Shown: positions 22,062 through 36,504, counted from the first letter of the stretch. The stretch: 64,000 nt of DNA from Primulina eburnea (GCF_022965805.1 NC_133116.1:7956601-8020600), one strand, 5' to 3'. The notes: generated by a model not told the origin, from the sequence alone. Program-made: numbers and translations.

Positions 22062-24644
22062 CTCAATTACATAATTAGATGTTCCTATACAAATATTCAT
22101 ACGCCACCCTTCTAAGAGACACTACTCATTGGCATAACAACGTGTAAAATCAATGTATGAGATCGAGCTTAGATGAAATGATTTGAAATAAGTGATTCAT
22201 GATGAGGGAATTTGAAGTTAAACTCATCATTAATGAATTTCAAATTCATCTAACATAAACTCATTAAAGCAATCAACTAGATTTGTAATCCATGAATTTG
22301 AAAATCACAGCTTCAGATATCTATAATTTATAGTTTCATATCCCTCCATCCAAGCGCAATCTCAGTTAATTTCTGTTGTATAGTTAAACGTTCGGTGTTT
22401 TTTTAATTAGATGATGGTGTAAGGCATGTTATTTTTGCAAAACAACGAACCGCAAGTAACGTGCAATGTGGTCGTATATCCTTGACGTTAACTTTTATCA
22501 AACCAAATTTTAAAACTTATTCATGATCCTCAAGAACAAGACTTGGATTTACAATAATTGAATTACACATGCTTATGTAGGTGTTTTTTATATGGTAAAC
22601 ACATGCATGTGTGTGAATTTTGTGGCAGGGGACCAAAAAATAAATGTGGGTTGGAAGCTTTTTATGTTAGGACCACCAAATCTAGCCCACCCTATGTCCT
22701 TTTGCCAGGTCTAAATCCTCTTTAGTCATTTTCTCAACTGGTCACACATTTAATCTTATCTTATTTATTGATTAAAAAGAGAGATTTATTATCACAAAAA
22801 TATTCATTCAATAATTTAATATCTCTTATATATATTTTATCATTTGAAAAATACGAATCATGGGAATTAAATTATTGATTCAACTTGTATTTTTCCGAAT
22901 TAAACATTGGAGGTCGATCGGCAAAGATGAAATATATAAATCAGTCGGGTGAATTAGTATAAATAAGTAATAGATCATATACAAAATGATGGCAAGAAAT
23001 ATCGAGTTATTTATGTGTTGAGTTATTTATTATAATTTATATATTGTAAGATTTTTATTTTTTAAAAATAAGTTGTTAAAATGTTTTGAAACCATACGAT
23101 TATAATCGAGTTTAAAGATGGTATTTTAATTTGCTATCATGGTAATATGCTTTTATTATCATAGTTATTTAAATAACATGATATCATAAAAATAATATAA
23201 ACAATTGTTTTTGGATATACTTGTATATATAAAAAAATTTATAATATTATCACAATTATTAAAAGTAATGTATAGTTTTAAAAAGTCTAAAGGGTAGTTT
23301 CTTATAAATAATAAAAAAAAATATAAATAATGGATTCTCTAGTTTACATTAATTTTTTTCCTTATTCCAGACCACTTTTTATTGTCTTAATTTCTCTATA
23401 TAAGCATACATGGATGAATCGTGAATCCATATGTATCGACATCTTACAAGATAGATATTCTTATTCATTAACGGATGAGTTGGTATATTTTGGATATAAT
23501 AATAAAATTGACAAAATTATTTCCTGGTCTGGTATGTTTATTTCTTGTGATTTGGGTATTCAATGTTATCAAATATCAGTTTCAGTCAATCTATTATATT
23601 TGTTTTTTAAAAAAAAAAAAATTACATGAAACTTATGTGTGTATTGTCATATCATCACTCCTGATAAAAAATATAAGAAATCATACAATACATGATTAAA
23701 ACTGTAATTTGACGTCGGAAAAATGACGAAGAACAATGTGTACATAACGCACAATCAAAACAAAATTTGATATAAAATATAAACTCTATGGTAAAAAAAT
23801 ATGCCTAGATTCACAAAAAAACAAAATTTTTTTAAAAAAATTTTACGATCGAAGAACATTGAAGGAAAAACGAGCCTAAAATTAATGAAATTCTGGATTT
23901 TGCAAAGAATGTGGAATATGATACAATAATTAATATAAAATGGAATTACTGTTAATAAAAACATATGAAGTTCGTGACTCGTGAGGAGAAAGCGCAGTGT
24001 ACAAAATAGTAGGTAAATATTTAAAAATTTGAGTCTATAAATTATTATGGAAAAAAATGGTTGTTGTTGGGTTTAGTACGAAGAGCTAGACATGTAATAT
24101 TAGCATATAAAAACTTAAATTTTTGGGTTTAAACGTTTTGAACCAAGTCAAGATTATTATTATAATTAAACACGTACATAATAATGCACATTATTATATG
24201 TTTTATATTAAAAAGATTATTAAGCAGATTATTTAATACAATTAAACATCGGAGTTTATAATCCTTTTTAATAAAAACATAATCTCTGCATGTACAAGAT
24301 ACTCCACTAGAAAATTAAACAATTGCACAAAAGATGACAGATTGTGCTGTAAAAAAATATTCACTGGACAACACCACTAGATTGTGCTATGGATTACAAA
24401 TAATAATCTTCAAATTCAATGGACAACACCACAAATGCTACGGATTGTGCAGTAAAAAAATGTGAAATAATGGGGAATTGTTGGAAATATATATATATAT
24501 ATATATAAACTCTAATTGCTTAAATAAGTGTTTTTGTAAGCACCAAAAATCCCATTTAAACACATTCAAAATTATAAAAAGCACTTTTGTTTAAAAAAAA
24601 ACACTTTTCTTAGTTTAGCTTATGATACCAAACGCACTCTTAAA

Positions 24645-24648
<4 letters not shown>

Positions 24649-24721
<73 letters not shown>
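24649..24721. repeat. (TA)n microsatellite, about 73 bases
   Basis: Pure TA run about 250 bases downstream of the CRWN stop codon (minus-strand sense). Confidence 0.95.
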
Positions 24722-24724
<3 letters not shown>

Positions 24725-24974
24725 TAAACTGTTTAAATCAGATCAGATATGATGTGTAAAAAATGGATCAACTGCTAATTCATAATCAACAATCATCAGC
24801 AATGATAAATAAAGGCAGATACTGAGAATGTTGTAAATGAAAAGTAGTCCATCTAAAAGTCCTCCCATTTTCAAACTAAACGTGTCAATTATCACTTCTA
24901 AAAGTCCTAATTACATGGTACAAGAAAAATAGAAAAATTCATATCGAAGCTATAGCAGGAAGAAGCACCAAGTA

Positions 24975-27900
24975 TCAAGATGTGAAAAACGTCCAGATCT
25001 TTTTAGGTATCGAAGCCTCACCAGGATGCTCGTCTCCATCGTCGTCGTCCTCAGTGTCATAATCTTCATGTTCATCTTCTTCGATTTCCTGTAAGGTACC
25101 ATTGTACTCTGGTGTGCGAATCACCTCCTCACTCGAGTTTATGTCATCCGTCGACTTCACGGCATTGGCATGTTCATCGATGCCAGGTGCTGATGTCTCA
25201 AACTGTGTTTACAGAAAGGAATAATTATAAGATAAGAACAATTCAAAGTAAGAATCATCAAGTACAGATAAAGCTCTAAAATTGAAGGAATTACCTGAAC
25301 GATCCTCATTTGCGTTTGATTTTTATGGGACGTAGCTCGAGCTAATTGTATGGAATTACCATTTTCACTGGCAATTTCTACAGATGGCGCAGAAGTAACT
25401 TCATTATCTAGTGATACAGGGACATTAACAGCTTCTTTCGACGTTAGCTTCTCACTATTCACCGAAGTTGTTGCAGTTGGTTTGCCATCACTGAAACAAA
25501 AAAGGGCGAAAAGTTGGGCCCAGTAAATGGATGGTGATATCAACAATTTAAGATTTATGACAGCCATCCCAATTACATTGTAGGTTCAACATGGCTAGGG
25601 GGATAGATTTCGAATAAAGTCGAGAAACTACAGAAACTTGAAATCATTCTTTCCAAAAAGGTAAGGTTGTTATATAAGGGTCGTGATGCCAAGAAACAGC
25701 CACTGTTTAACTGACATTAATCTACAGGGATCTAGATCGTGGAAAATTAATCCCATCTAAGTCAGTTGTTCAGTAAATTGATCAAGGTGTTTAGCTGCAT
25801 CGCCAAAAGAACACTTATATCATATTTATGGTTAACAGCAATCAAGCATAATTTGTTGATGTCCTCAGAAGATTTTTATAATATTAAGGATCATACAAGA
25901 AAAACATGCTTACGTCTTTTTTCGACGAAGATTATAACGCTGCTCACCAGCCGCATTCTGTAAGGCTGGCACACTTGTTTGACGCTTTTTACCGCGACTC
26001 CCAGCCATTACACTTTGAGATTGTCCTTCACTTTCTTCAGCATCAAGCTCATTCTCTATCATTCGAGAAGATTGTGCCCGAGTTCGCTTTCTTGGAATGG
26101 TATTAGTTGTTCTCTCAGCAAGGCTGGAATCACCACGACTTTCCTCATTCATAGAAGCATTAGAATCTTTATTTTGTTCCTCACTCAGCTTCGTATCTCC
26201 TGACTTCCTTCCTAAGAAAATCCCAGCATCTTCAACAACAGCCTTTACAGATCTTGTTCTGCGGATTCCATCTCTTGTTTTTCTACTAGATCTGTGTCGA
26301 ACATTTCTCAACTCTGATTGCTGGGAATCTTCTGGAACTTCTTCTATTCCATGATCTCCTTGAGTGGTACCTTGCGCTCTAGAAGCAGTATTGACAGGAA
26401 TGCTGGGTCCTTCATCAACCAGTGCATCTGACAAAGCTCGGTCCAAGTTTTGAGGCGCCGAGTGCTGAGCATTCTCATTGGGAGGAGTGTTGAAGATTCT
26501 GGGAGTGCACTTCCGCAACAGCCAAGAAATACGACCACCAGATCCTGGTGATTTTGCATCGATCTTACCTGGGGTTCTATGAATATTTGCTCTGTACACA
26601 TCAACTTTGTCCAGTAATTCTTCTCCCTTGTCCTGAAGAGGATAGGACTCTTTATCGATGTCTGTGATGTGAAGATGAGATGACATATAATCCCTCGCCA
26701 AATCCCCACAGTTTTGGCAACTCTTCAGGGTCTCAACTAATGTGAGAAATTGGCTTCTCTCCAAGATAAATTGTTGTCTCTGAAGTTTAAGCTTTTGGCT
26801 TAAAACACCAAGCTCGTTAATGTCCTTATGCATTTCTAGCTGCTGCTCTTCCAGCTGTTGCTTGTTCAAGGCAATATCTTTTTTGTCATTCTCCAACCTG
26901 CGCATCTCTGACTTAATATGTTCCATTTCCTTTTGGATACATTCTTTCAAATAAAGGAGATCACTACGTTCTTTTTCCATCTCTTCCTCAAATGCTTTCT
27001 CTCTTTCTTGATGATATTTTTCCATTGTCTCTTGCTTATTCATCAGATCAGCCTCAAGATCCCTTCTACGAGTCTCGAAATCACGAAGTAACTGATTATG
27101 TTCATCTCGAGCTTTTTCCAAAGATAATTGCTGTTCATGTTTCATTGTGGCAGCAAATGACTCTTTCTCTAGTCTTAGAGCCTCCAACTCTCTCTCAATG
27201 TACTCCTTGGTGGCAAGCTTATCTTCTTTCAATTGTTTTTCTTCCGAGTATTTCAGTTTTTCAAGAATCTCTGTCTCTTGATTAAGTTGTCGTAAACTTC
27301 TACTAACCTCCGCTTTCTTCTCATCAAGAGCCTCCCATTCTTCCTCAAATTTCTTCCTGTCCTGTTTCAAACCCTCAGTTTCTTGGAAAAGGAAATCCTT
27401 CTGATGTTTGTATCTCTCTATCTCCGTTTTCAACTCCTTTTGCAAACGGGCATGCTCTTTCCTCTCTGCCTCAGTAATTCGAAGCTTTTCAGTTTCATCT
27501 TGAATTTGCACTTCCTTCTGATTAATTTCAGCTTTAATCTTCTCAAGCTCATCTTTGAGAGTTTGCAAACATTCCTTGTCAGAAGCTACTTCTCTCCTTG
27601 ACAAGCCTAGACTTTTCTCCTCGACTTTGAGGGATTTTTCTCTGTCTTTCAAATCTTTCGACTTTATTTCAATGTCCTTCTCTTTCTCCTTCATCCTCTC
27701 AGACTTTTTTTCCAACGTTTGCTCCTGTTTTCTTAATTTGTCCTCCCTATGCTTGACTTCACTTTCCTGCTGATCCAAGTTATCAAGCTTGTCCATCATC
27801 TCCTTCTCAAGAGACTTTCTTTTCTCTTCCATTTCAAATTCAAACTCCTGCCTTTGTATATCCAAACCAGACCTGTGGTCAAGAAGAAGCTTTTGAATCT

Positions 27901-30900
27901 CCACCTATAAAATAACATCATTAAGTTATCAGTTTCTCTTTTGGACACTGATATTGGCTAAACGTAAAACAGTTTTGAGGGCAAATAGATGGAGACTCAC
28001 AACTAACAACAAACGAAAGCAAAACATCAAACAAATGAAGGAAAATTTATAATAGGAGGAAATTTTATTAAACCAAACATATTTAAACTACTCTCCTATA
28101 ATATTTTCCTTGTCCATATATAACCAGTTGGTTAACTCCTTTCAGAGCCAAACACTCAAATATACGTAAAATGCCGATATGCCTTGCTCGCCGCAGCTAT
28201 AAATGATCGAATGAATAAACGAGAAGGGCAATCAGAGTTCTAAGTTATATATTTTTAGTCAAGGTGTGATGCAAGTGCACTCTGCACTCCAGACAAAAGT
28301 TTCTAGCCAACAATCATACCGGGGTACATAAGAAAGGAAAATTTCTCCTGAACTTCGCCTGATAACCTCAAGCATGAGTTAGATAGATGCTATAATCTTA
28401 AATTCAGTAGAATACAACTACGCATACAAACTACCAGAAAGCTACTTACTCTCTCTCTAGTACTCAGCTTCTCAGTCAATGCAGCTAACTCCTCTTCCTT
28501 CATCTCTAAAGTTCTCCTTAGAGAATCAGCTTTCTACAACAGATTAGACAAATTGTAAAGCATTTATAGAGAACAAACTATAGTTCGTACACCAGAGATA
28601 ACTCACAAACATACTTCCCCTTCTACGGATAGATCTGCTAGTTTTTGGTTTACCCCATCTTCTTTCTTCTTCAGGGTCGCATTTGCCAACTCAATCAACT
28701 TCTCTTTTTCTAAAAGTTCCCTCTCCCTCTCCTTGAATGTTATGTTGAACGCATTAACCTTTTCCTCTTTCTCATTGATATTTCTCCGAGTCTGGCAAAG
28801 TCTCTCTTCCCCTTCTTGCAGCTTCCTTTCCCACTCCCGCATATCTTCTTTGTGCTTCAACACAGATGCATCATGCGCATTTCGCCTAATGGATTAAAAA
28901 TAATTTTCAATAAGCAAATTACAAGATAAGTATAATCGTTTTCATTGAGCATTAATCATACTCAGCATTAAAGGACACCCGCTCCCTCTCGAGAACACTT
29001 TCACGTGTCTCGACCTCCTGCAATTTCCTCTCCAATTCCAAACGCTTCCTACTTGCCTCAGCAAGCTTTGCATCAGCAGCAAACAGCTTTTCTTGCACCT
29101 CTAAAGACCTATTCTGAACTCCGGCAACCAAAGCATTTGCATCGGCCAGCTTAGTTTCAGATGCCACCTTGATTCTTTCATGCTCCCCATGTATTTGACG
29201 GAGGGATGACTCAAGCTGCAGAAAGCAAACATTTGAACTTGTCATCAAGACATAAGATATTTTTTTCCTTGAATGGTGCCGGGTGCCCACATTTAGATTA
29301 TCTTAATAATGATTTTTTTTTAATCATTTTAAGTTAAATGATTGATAACAAAAGGAATAACTACTAGTTCACAGTCAATTTTTTTACATACAACAAAGAT
29401 GGCATTATAAGTTACAACACTTTTGAATGATAAAAATTCAAAATGAAATGTGAAGGAAAGTACGTCTTGGGCACAAAACTAAGCATTCCAAATCACTTGT
29501 CCACAAATTGCACTATATCCAATTCATAAGAATTTCAATAATAGAAAATTCTATTTTTTTGGGAATATTAACTTCTAATTTGATTTTTCCAAGATTGAAC
29601 CATTTGGTCAACACATAGATATTTCTTTTCAGTAGTAAACATGGGAAAATGTCTTCCCTCAACGTCACCAACTTAAAAGCTTGTGAAAACCCTCCCTCCA
29701 GAGTAAAATATATGCTTTTTATTCCCCTCATCTCTTCCCATCACCCTACCCAAAACATAAACACCAAGTGAAAAATAAGCATATCTAGGGCCCCTACTCA
29801 TTGATATAGAAGAGTTACTCTAAAACTGATTCACCTATAGTCTAGTTGGCATCCTAAACTATAGCAACTGGAAACAATAGCAATATGTATCTTAATAAAC
29901 TCAAAATATACTAAACTTATGAACTCCTAAAAATGGTTTAATAACAGAAATAACACAGGTCACAAAGAACATGTGTCTTACATGGATTTTGGAGCTTGTG
30001 TTCCCTCATGTTCCAGTTGTTAATGTGATGAACGAAACTCTTTTATAGCTTAACCATATAATAAAAACGCGACCCAAACCAAAGGAGACCGCAGAAGACA
30101 GTTTTTCTAGTTTGTTACACAAATCTGCAGTGAGTTACTTCATAACCAAACTGCCGGTTGGCAAAAGTTAAGACAGCCAGCCAAGATACCCCCATCTACT
30201 GAGGTGAAGAGTAAAGATCATAGACAAAAGTCACAAGGAATTAAGAAAAGGGCTGCTATCCGCATTGCCTAACGTCTCAGCTTGAGGATTCCCGAGTTGT
30301 TTTCTCTAATGGCAAGGAAGAGAGTTGTTTTTTAAGAAAGAAAACTGATGACGAGTTGCCAACAGGGCACATTTATTGCCGAAGCTCTGACAATTGACCT
30401 AAAAAGGTGGCAAGCTATTCCCTTGCCGCACACAGCCTAAATTTTTATAGATGTGTTTTATCAGCAATCCAGCAGTAACAAAGAACTGTAGAATAGGCAT
30501 TATATTATATTTTATCAAATGTATGAAGATATTGGCCGCCGTCCAAACTAAAACAGAAAATAGAGAATTTAAAATTTCCACGTAAGGATCTCTATTTAAA
30601 TAGAACAAGATACAATACTAAAATCATTCTCTTGAAAATGATGAATAACAAAAAGAATAACACTAGTTATGAAATAAAAAATGACAACCATATGAAAATT
30701 TAAATAACCTCAGTCACACACTGCCTCTCAACATCCAAAGCCTTCCTCAAATTGGCTTCCCTCTCCTCCACTTGAGCAACCTCTATTAATTGAGCCGCCT
30801 TTTCACGTCTAAGGACCTCCTGAAGTTCCAAAAGGGATTCCTGAAGTTCTTCGTGTTTTGAAGTCCACTCTTTTTTCTCAATCAGAAGAAGGCCCATACT

Positions 30901-31379
30901 ATATTGATAATCAAAAAGCTGCCAAAAGAACGATCCAAAGAATATGTTCGGAGAGACAAACATTCCACATTGAATAATGCAAAACTTAATGTACTTTAAA
31001 ATCTACATAATTTCTTTAAAGGGCATTAAAAGTGCATTAGCAATCAGGATAGTGATTTCAAAATTTGAAAGTTACTTTTTAGTACCTCTCTTTCAACTCT
31101 CTGAACCCTATTTATCAGCGCCTCGCGGTCACGCCTCTCCAACGCTGACTCGTCCAACAACCCCACCTCCCGAAACCGTCTCCAATCCTCCATATTTTCA
31201 ACACCAGTCTTGTCCCTATCTTCACTCAGCAACCCCGTCGGTGGCGGAGGCGGATCCGGTGGGCCGTCAATAAACGCCACCGCCTTCCCCTTGCCGACAT
31301 TGCTACCAATAGAGTTCTGTGGTGCTTCGCTCTTCGGGGTAATTGATAGACCAGGCCACTGCCTTTTCTGAGTAAACAT
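24975..31379 (-). CDS. CRWN1-like: CRWN/NMCP1-type nuclear lamina coiled-coil protein
   Basis: Structural protein of the plant nuclear periphery, functionally like lamin; CRWN proteins control nuclear size and chromocentre organisation. Eight exons, all GT-AG: 31379-31086, 30918-30709, 29215-28962, 28885-28615, 28533-28450, 27904-25914, 25490-25295, 25202-24975. They total 3528 bases, 1175 residues; Arabidopsis CRWN1 has about 1130. The N-terminus [11 protein letters not shown] and a proline stretch are followed by [12 protein letters not shown] joined to [18 protein letters not shown], diagnostic of the family. Heptad-rich coiled coil fills about residues 85-750. The C-terminal part has basic clusters ([14 protein letters not shown]) that can serve nuclear import, an acidic stretch ([15 protein letters not shown]) and the conserved end [10 protein letters not shown]. 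Frames join without gaps, so the gene looks intact. The longest intron is 30708-29216. Confidence 0.95.
29216..30708 (-). other. Intron 2 of the CRWN gene
   Basis: 1493-base intron with GT donor and TGCAG acceptor. Small open frames inside it (for example 29513-29731, 30399-30608) have no recognisable content. No element borders were found. Confidence 0.85.
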
Positions 31380-32166
31380 CAGTAATTTTATTGGATATTA
31401 ACAATTCAGAGAACTCCGTCAATTCACAAAAGAGGGTCGCAGAAAACCCTAAGTCGAAAAAATTTCAACTACTGAAGCCGAAAACAGGCTGTGAACGTAG
31501 AGTTCGAACGGAAGGAAGACGTAGAAAATGGACGGACGGAGTTTTGTCGACGGATAGTCCACTCCCAGTGAACGGTATATTCGAAATCGCAGTAATCCGG
31601 GTTGTCTGCGGAAGAAATCTGTCTGAACTATCCCATGTCATCTAACGTTCGGTCGCGTTTTTACGGCCCGCATGACATCTTTTGAGCCCGATATGGTGCT
31701 GACTTTTGGACTGATGATTAAACCCAACGACCTATTTCAAAATTACAAAAATACCCATTTTCACTTCTTCGTCACTCTTCTAAAATAAGGAATACGACAC
31801 ATTTATTTCAATCAAATTAAATTTTTGTTCGACAAAAATCACAATAATATTTAAAAAAATTCATGATTTTTATCCGAGAAATATACATTTTTTGCAAGAT
31901 TGGTTGAAGTCTTCAATTTGCAACAACAAAGTTCTTTTTTTTGTAATTACTTATCGACGAGATAATGGAAGGATCGGGGCCGAGTGTGCCGTAGAGATCC
32001 ATTATGTTGGGGAGAAGAAAAGTACGAAAGCAGAGAAAAGGAAATAATTGTAGACCACAAGAAGGAAAATAAAAATAAAATAATAATAATAATAATAATA
32101 ATGAAAAAGTTTCAGAAAAAATATACACATGTGTTGAAAGATGGGGAAACAGTGATAAATATTTAA

Positions 32167-32290
32167 GAGTGGTCTCATGTGCACGGATCATAATCTGTGA
32201 GATAGGTCAATCATATCCATATCACAATAAAAAGTGATACTCTTAGCATAAAAATTATATTTTTCATGTATGACCCAATAAGAGATTGTT
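32167..32290 (-). mobile_element. GAGACGGTCTC MITE, copy 6 (truncated)
   Basis: GAGTGGTCTCATGTGCACGG is followed by ATCCATATCACAATAAAAAG and TACTCTTAGCATAAAAA. The copy decays after CCCAATAAGAGAT, and the terminal GTGAGACC...TTTTTGCC arm is missing. Confidence 0.75.
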
Positions 32291-33119
32291 ACAAATCACC
32301 GAACGTCTACACAGTTTTTTCATGTTACATCATCGGTTATATCGGGCATGCCCCATGTGGATGATGTCAAGATTTTCATCCTATTAGGACCACTTTTTTT
32401 TTAAATGTATGTTTGGCAAGTGGCCTCATCTCTTGGAGCATGCCATGGGTATTCATTACCCTCATCTTTATAATTAGTCTTTATGTAATAAAATTGATTA
32501 TTCATTTCTGCATAAACAAATTTTTTATTAAATACATTCTATATTCATATTTTATCTCATTTTCTCCTTTGATTCAATTTTATTTCCGTTTTTAATTTTA
32601 TTTCCTCTATTACATCACTATTCTATTAATTAAATCTAATTTAGTATATAGTCCGTATGAATTTGTGGTATTAGATTTTCGATAATGTGGTACACTTTGA
32701 CACAACATGTGGTACATTTTAAGCTAGATTGTGACACAATGAACACGAACATGTGGTACATCTTAATATATACAACAACAATCATCTCATATATATCATT
32801 TGTTACAAACGTACTATATCATAACACTGGCCGGCGACGTGCATGTTGTGAAATTTTAGGAAATAAAAAAATTAGGGTTTTCCCATTTTTGGAAAAGTAA
32901 AATCGGACATTACAATCGGCTTTTGATTAGCTTTCAGTTTCTTGTTTGATGGAATTTCTGATAAGGGTTTTCTATACTATTTACTTCTCATTTGTTTGTT
33001 AGTTTTTTAATAAAGAAAGAAATGTTTCCTTAAACAGCCTTTATAAAATCAGAGACCAGTTCTGTGCCTCTTTTTTTCCTTCTTCTTTATGCTAATTATG
33101 GTTTTCATTTATCTACCAA

Positions 33120-33241
33120 AAAACGTTGCTAATTAGCGACTATTTTTGGAAAAATCGTTGCAATATGATAGTTCAGTCGCTTAAATCATCGCTAATTTGC
33201 GACGGAAAAAAATCGTCGCTAATCACAAAATTTTTGTAGTG
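33120..33241. mobile_element. Terminal fragment of a CACTA-like transposon
   Basis: Repeated GTTGCTAATTAGCGAC/TCGCTAATTTGCGACGG/TCGTCGCTAATC units end in TTTTTGTAGTG at 33241, the complement of the CACTACAAAAA terminus typical of CACTA (En/Spm-type) elements. No matching left end with CACTAC was found nearby, so it is a fragment or a solo end. Confidence 0.5.
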
Positions 33242-33564
33242 AATCTTTTGAATTATCTTGATGAAAATGACGGGACATAATAGATAGATCTAACGAGGGC
33301 TTGCTAATTTATTCAATTATTATAATTTTAATAATCCGTCTAAAAAATTATATCTTAGAACTTCGGGTTGTATTAAAAAATTCAAAGACAATTATATTCA
33401 AATTTTAAGAACAAATCAAGTACCATGAATGTATTTGTTTTTGTATAAAATATACTATCTTTTTTAAGTTAACAAATTATAAATTTATACTTTTGTTATA
33501 AATTCAAACTCCAAAAAAATTATTAATTTATCAAATATTATCCAAATCATGGAGTAATAGCCAA

Positions 33565-33920
33565 ATCGAAGAGCACGTCTATACCGATGTATCGAAAATC
33601 ATTATCGATATGTACGAAAATTACTGTTAAAATGTTTTTCGGTTATACTACTACTGAATACCGAAATTGTAGTATATCGAATTTTACGGTTATAACGTTT
33701 ATATACGAAACTTCAATTTTAAATTTTTAAATTTATGTTTTAAATATTATATATTTAAATTTGATATATCTCAGGTATCGGTATATACGAAATTTTAATG
33801 CCATAAGTTACTTACCGAAAATCGATTTTATCATACCGTACCGAAATCTTCGGTATACCGAAAATCGATAAATTCGACATTTTTTCGGTACGGTAATTTC
33901 GATATACCGAACAATTGGGT
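33565..33920. repeat. Degenerate repeat of TACCGAAA / TTCGGTATACC words
   Basis: Dozens of short palindromic words (ATCGAAAATC, TTTCGGTATACCGAAAATCG, GTACCGAAATC) in both orientations. This composition is known from dispersed repeats in several plant genomes. Borders are uncertain. Confidence 0.5.
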
Positions 33921-34345
33921 ATTTTTTCCTACTCCTAACCAGGATTTATGCACAGAGCTGCAACTGAGCGTAGAAATGTTAGCTTATGATCTTGATTCTC
34001 TTTCATGCCACAATTTTTTAATAATAATGGAAACATAACATTAATTACTGTAAAATCAAACGACACTTGTACAAATTCACAAAACGCCAACATAATTTAA
34101 CGTTATCCTCCCAACAAGTCCAAAATCTAAATTTATATTGATAATTTTAAGCTTTCTAAAGTTATTCAAATTATGCAATAATTAGTATTAACTATCAATC
34201 TCTGGGAGCTAATCTCCAGTCAATTTTCTATTTGTAACTTTTATAGTATTCAAATTTCAAACCCTGTTGTCAATAAACTATTCCTAATAAAGAAAGGTCC
34301 CAAGGAAAATACATGCTTTAATAATTTAGAAATTTGGAATCTTAA

Positions 34346-34355
34346 TATATAAATA
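34346..34355 (+). promoter_or_regulatory. TATA box of the cytochrome b561 gene
   Basis: TATATAAATA, 91 bases upstream of the ATG at 34446, giving a leader of about 60 bases. Confidence 0.5.
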
Positions 34356-34445
34356 TTTTTTTTTTGGTTGTGTCGGTTGCACTGTTGCTAAATGTCAATA
34401 AGCTTAGAGATTTTGAGTGATTCTTAAAAGAAAGAGCTCGAATCC

Positions 34446-36504
34446 ATGGCTGCAGTCTTATTCTCACCATTTTATGTCTTACTTTTTGCAAGAATTTCAG
34501 CTTTTTTAGTGGCAATTCTTGTTATTACATGGGCTCTTCACTTCCAAGCCAGCTTCATTCCACTTTCCCCTTCCCAAGAAGATCTCATTTATGCTGTAAA
34601 ATTCCCTTCTTTTTTCTTGATTTCTGATTTTAGTGTTGTGCATGCATTGATGTAAAAATTGATTTGTATGTTCTTGTTTGAGCAGGTGATGCATCCTTTG
34701 TTAATGGTGATTGGTTTCATACTCATTAGTGGAGAAGGTAGGAGGTTCTGTCAAAAACAGAAGGAAAATCTTTAGTTAAATTTTAATTACTAGTGGGCAT
34801 TGCTTCATTTTATGTATTTTGCAGCCATCTTGGTGTACAGATGGCTCCCTGGTTCAAGAAATTTGAAGAAATCAGTGCATTTGTGTCTTCAAGGTGTAGC
34901 TCTAGGCTGTGGGATTTTTGGTATCTGGACTAAATTTCATGGACAAGATGGGATTGTGGCTAATTTTTATAGTTTGCATTCATGGATGGGTTTGATCTGT
35001 ATCTCTATGTTTGGTGCTCAGGTGACATTTTCTCGTACCTTGCTTTTGTTTTTGCCTTTAGGTTGGTTTGCAAAAGGGGAAAAACATGTTCTTTCTCTTT
35101 TAAGTTTTGCCAATTATTTATATTAAATTTGTTACCGAGTGCTAATTTCTGAAATCAGAACTGCGTATTTATGGGAATAATTACATATTTGATGAGGATG
35201 GGTGGCATCAGAATAGATTATAAGAAGAACACAAAATTCTTTAAAAACAGTGCAGTTAACATAATTTCGATTGAGCTGAAATGTAAGCTCTACTTAGTTT
35301 CAAGAATTCTGGCTTGCTAATTCTGTTTCTGTGATGCCTACCCAATAATCCACCGGTATTGAGCAATGCTACTTGTTTAACTTGGCATCCTGAAGAAAAT
35401 GTTGATTTGCATGCCACTGATTCGGTCAATGTTTTCTAGGTAGGGCAAGTTGATATTGAAACGACTTTTGAAAAGTTTGCCCACCTGAATTCTAGCTAGC
35501 TGGGTGCGTGATTGAAGACTAGTGAAATTGAGTTGCAGGAGGTTTGATGTACCTCGTAAATAGGGAACGGATCAGTTTAAGGAAGATATACTAGAAACAC
35601 CATTACCATAATTTTATTTTGTTTCGTACTTGTGTCATCAAATGTGCATAGAGTACATGGTGTAACGCTGGATCTAATGCATTTTCTGCTACTCTTGTTA
35701 GTCCACAAGATTAGATAGTGATTAAGTTAAGGAGACTTATATCTGAAAGGATGGTTCGATCAATATGATATCTTGTGACCATTTTTATGATAGTTCGTCC
35801 TGTCTTACATACGATTTACGAAGAAAAGATATGCACATATACATTCTAAACATTGCATTATTGTATCTTGCATCAATTCTTACTAACTACTCTATGCTAC
35901 AATTTTTTTAGACAGAACGTTTGCCACTCCTGTCATAACTTGAATGATTCTGTTAACATGGGAAATATCTTGGAAACATAGTGAAAATCCAATTAGATGT
36001 AGAAAACTGTTGCAAAACAGCTGTATTGAGCCAATTGTAGCTTAATTGAATGGCTAATGACAATATATGTTCATCAACTCCAAATTTTAGCCTGTCTTAG
36101 ATATATTAAGTGGAGAGAACTTTTAGTTATCCAAATGAGTGATATTATCTTCTGTTTATTTGATCATATTTTCATCATGGAGAGGACTTGATAATGTGTT
36201 GCAGTGGTTGTTTGGTTTCATGAACTTTTGGCATAAAGGAGAGGTTCGGACAACAAGGCTAAAGGTGCTCCCTTGGCACGTCTTCCTCGGTCTATACACT
36301 TACGGTTTGGCAGTGGTGACAGCTGAGACGGGGCTTCTTGAGAAGTTGACTTTGTTGCAAGCCAATCCAGATGTAACAAAGCGTGGTCCTGAGTCGTCGA
36401 TTGTGAATGGTTTGGGACTCAGTTTGGTTCTTGTGAGCAGCGTCGTGATTCTTGCTGCGGTATTGCCAAAACACCAAACGCCTAAACCTAAGGCCATGTT
36501 TTGA
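34446..36504 (+). CDS. Cytochrome b561 (transmembrane ascorbate ferrireductase)
   Basis: Six-helix membrane protein carrying electrons from cytosolic ascorbate across the tonoplast or plasma membrane to ferric iron or monodehydroascorbate. Four GT-AG exons: 34446-34595, 34686-34737, 34825-35021, 36205-36504; phases agree and the product is 232 residues, normal for the family. The four haem-ligating histidines are present: H53 (VMHPLLMVIG), H86 (KSVHLCLQ), H119 (FYSLHSWMG) and H158 (LPWHVFLG). The block ILVYRWLPGSRNLKKSVH is the conserved ascorbate-side segment between helices 2 and 3. The start is the first ATG in a good context (AATCCATGGCT). It resembles the C/D-type plant CYB561 paralogues more than the tonoplast A type, but this is from memory. 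Nothing looks broken. Confidence 0.94.

Larger units (their letters stand above)
20263..24974. other. Long AT-rich intergenic region between the LRR and CRWN genes
   Basis: No gene is seen outside the transposable elements listed. There are imperfect repeats of GGACAACACCAC at about 24365-24435. At about 24515-24645, KNOB-like AAGTG...CACTTTT repeats end in ATACCAAACGCACTC, resembling a lone MITE end. Frames at 23330-23699 are T-rich low complexity. Confidence 0.4.
31380..34345. other. Intergenic region between the divergent CRWN and b561 genes
   Basis: About 31380-31700 is GC-richer and is probably the leader and promoter of CRWN (no TATA box seen). A (AATAATAAT)n run is at about 32066-32101. 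A CACTA-like terminus (33120-33241) and a repeat made of CGGTATACCGAAA-type words (about 33565-33920) follow. Open frames here are low complexity. Confidence 0.45.
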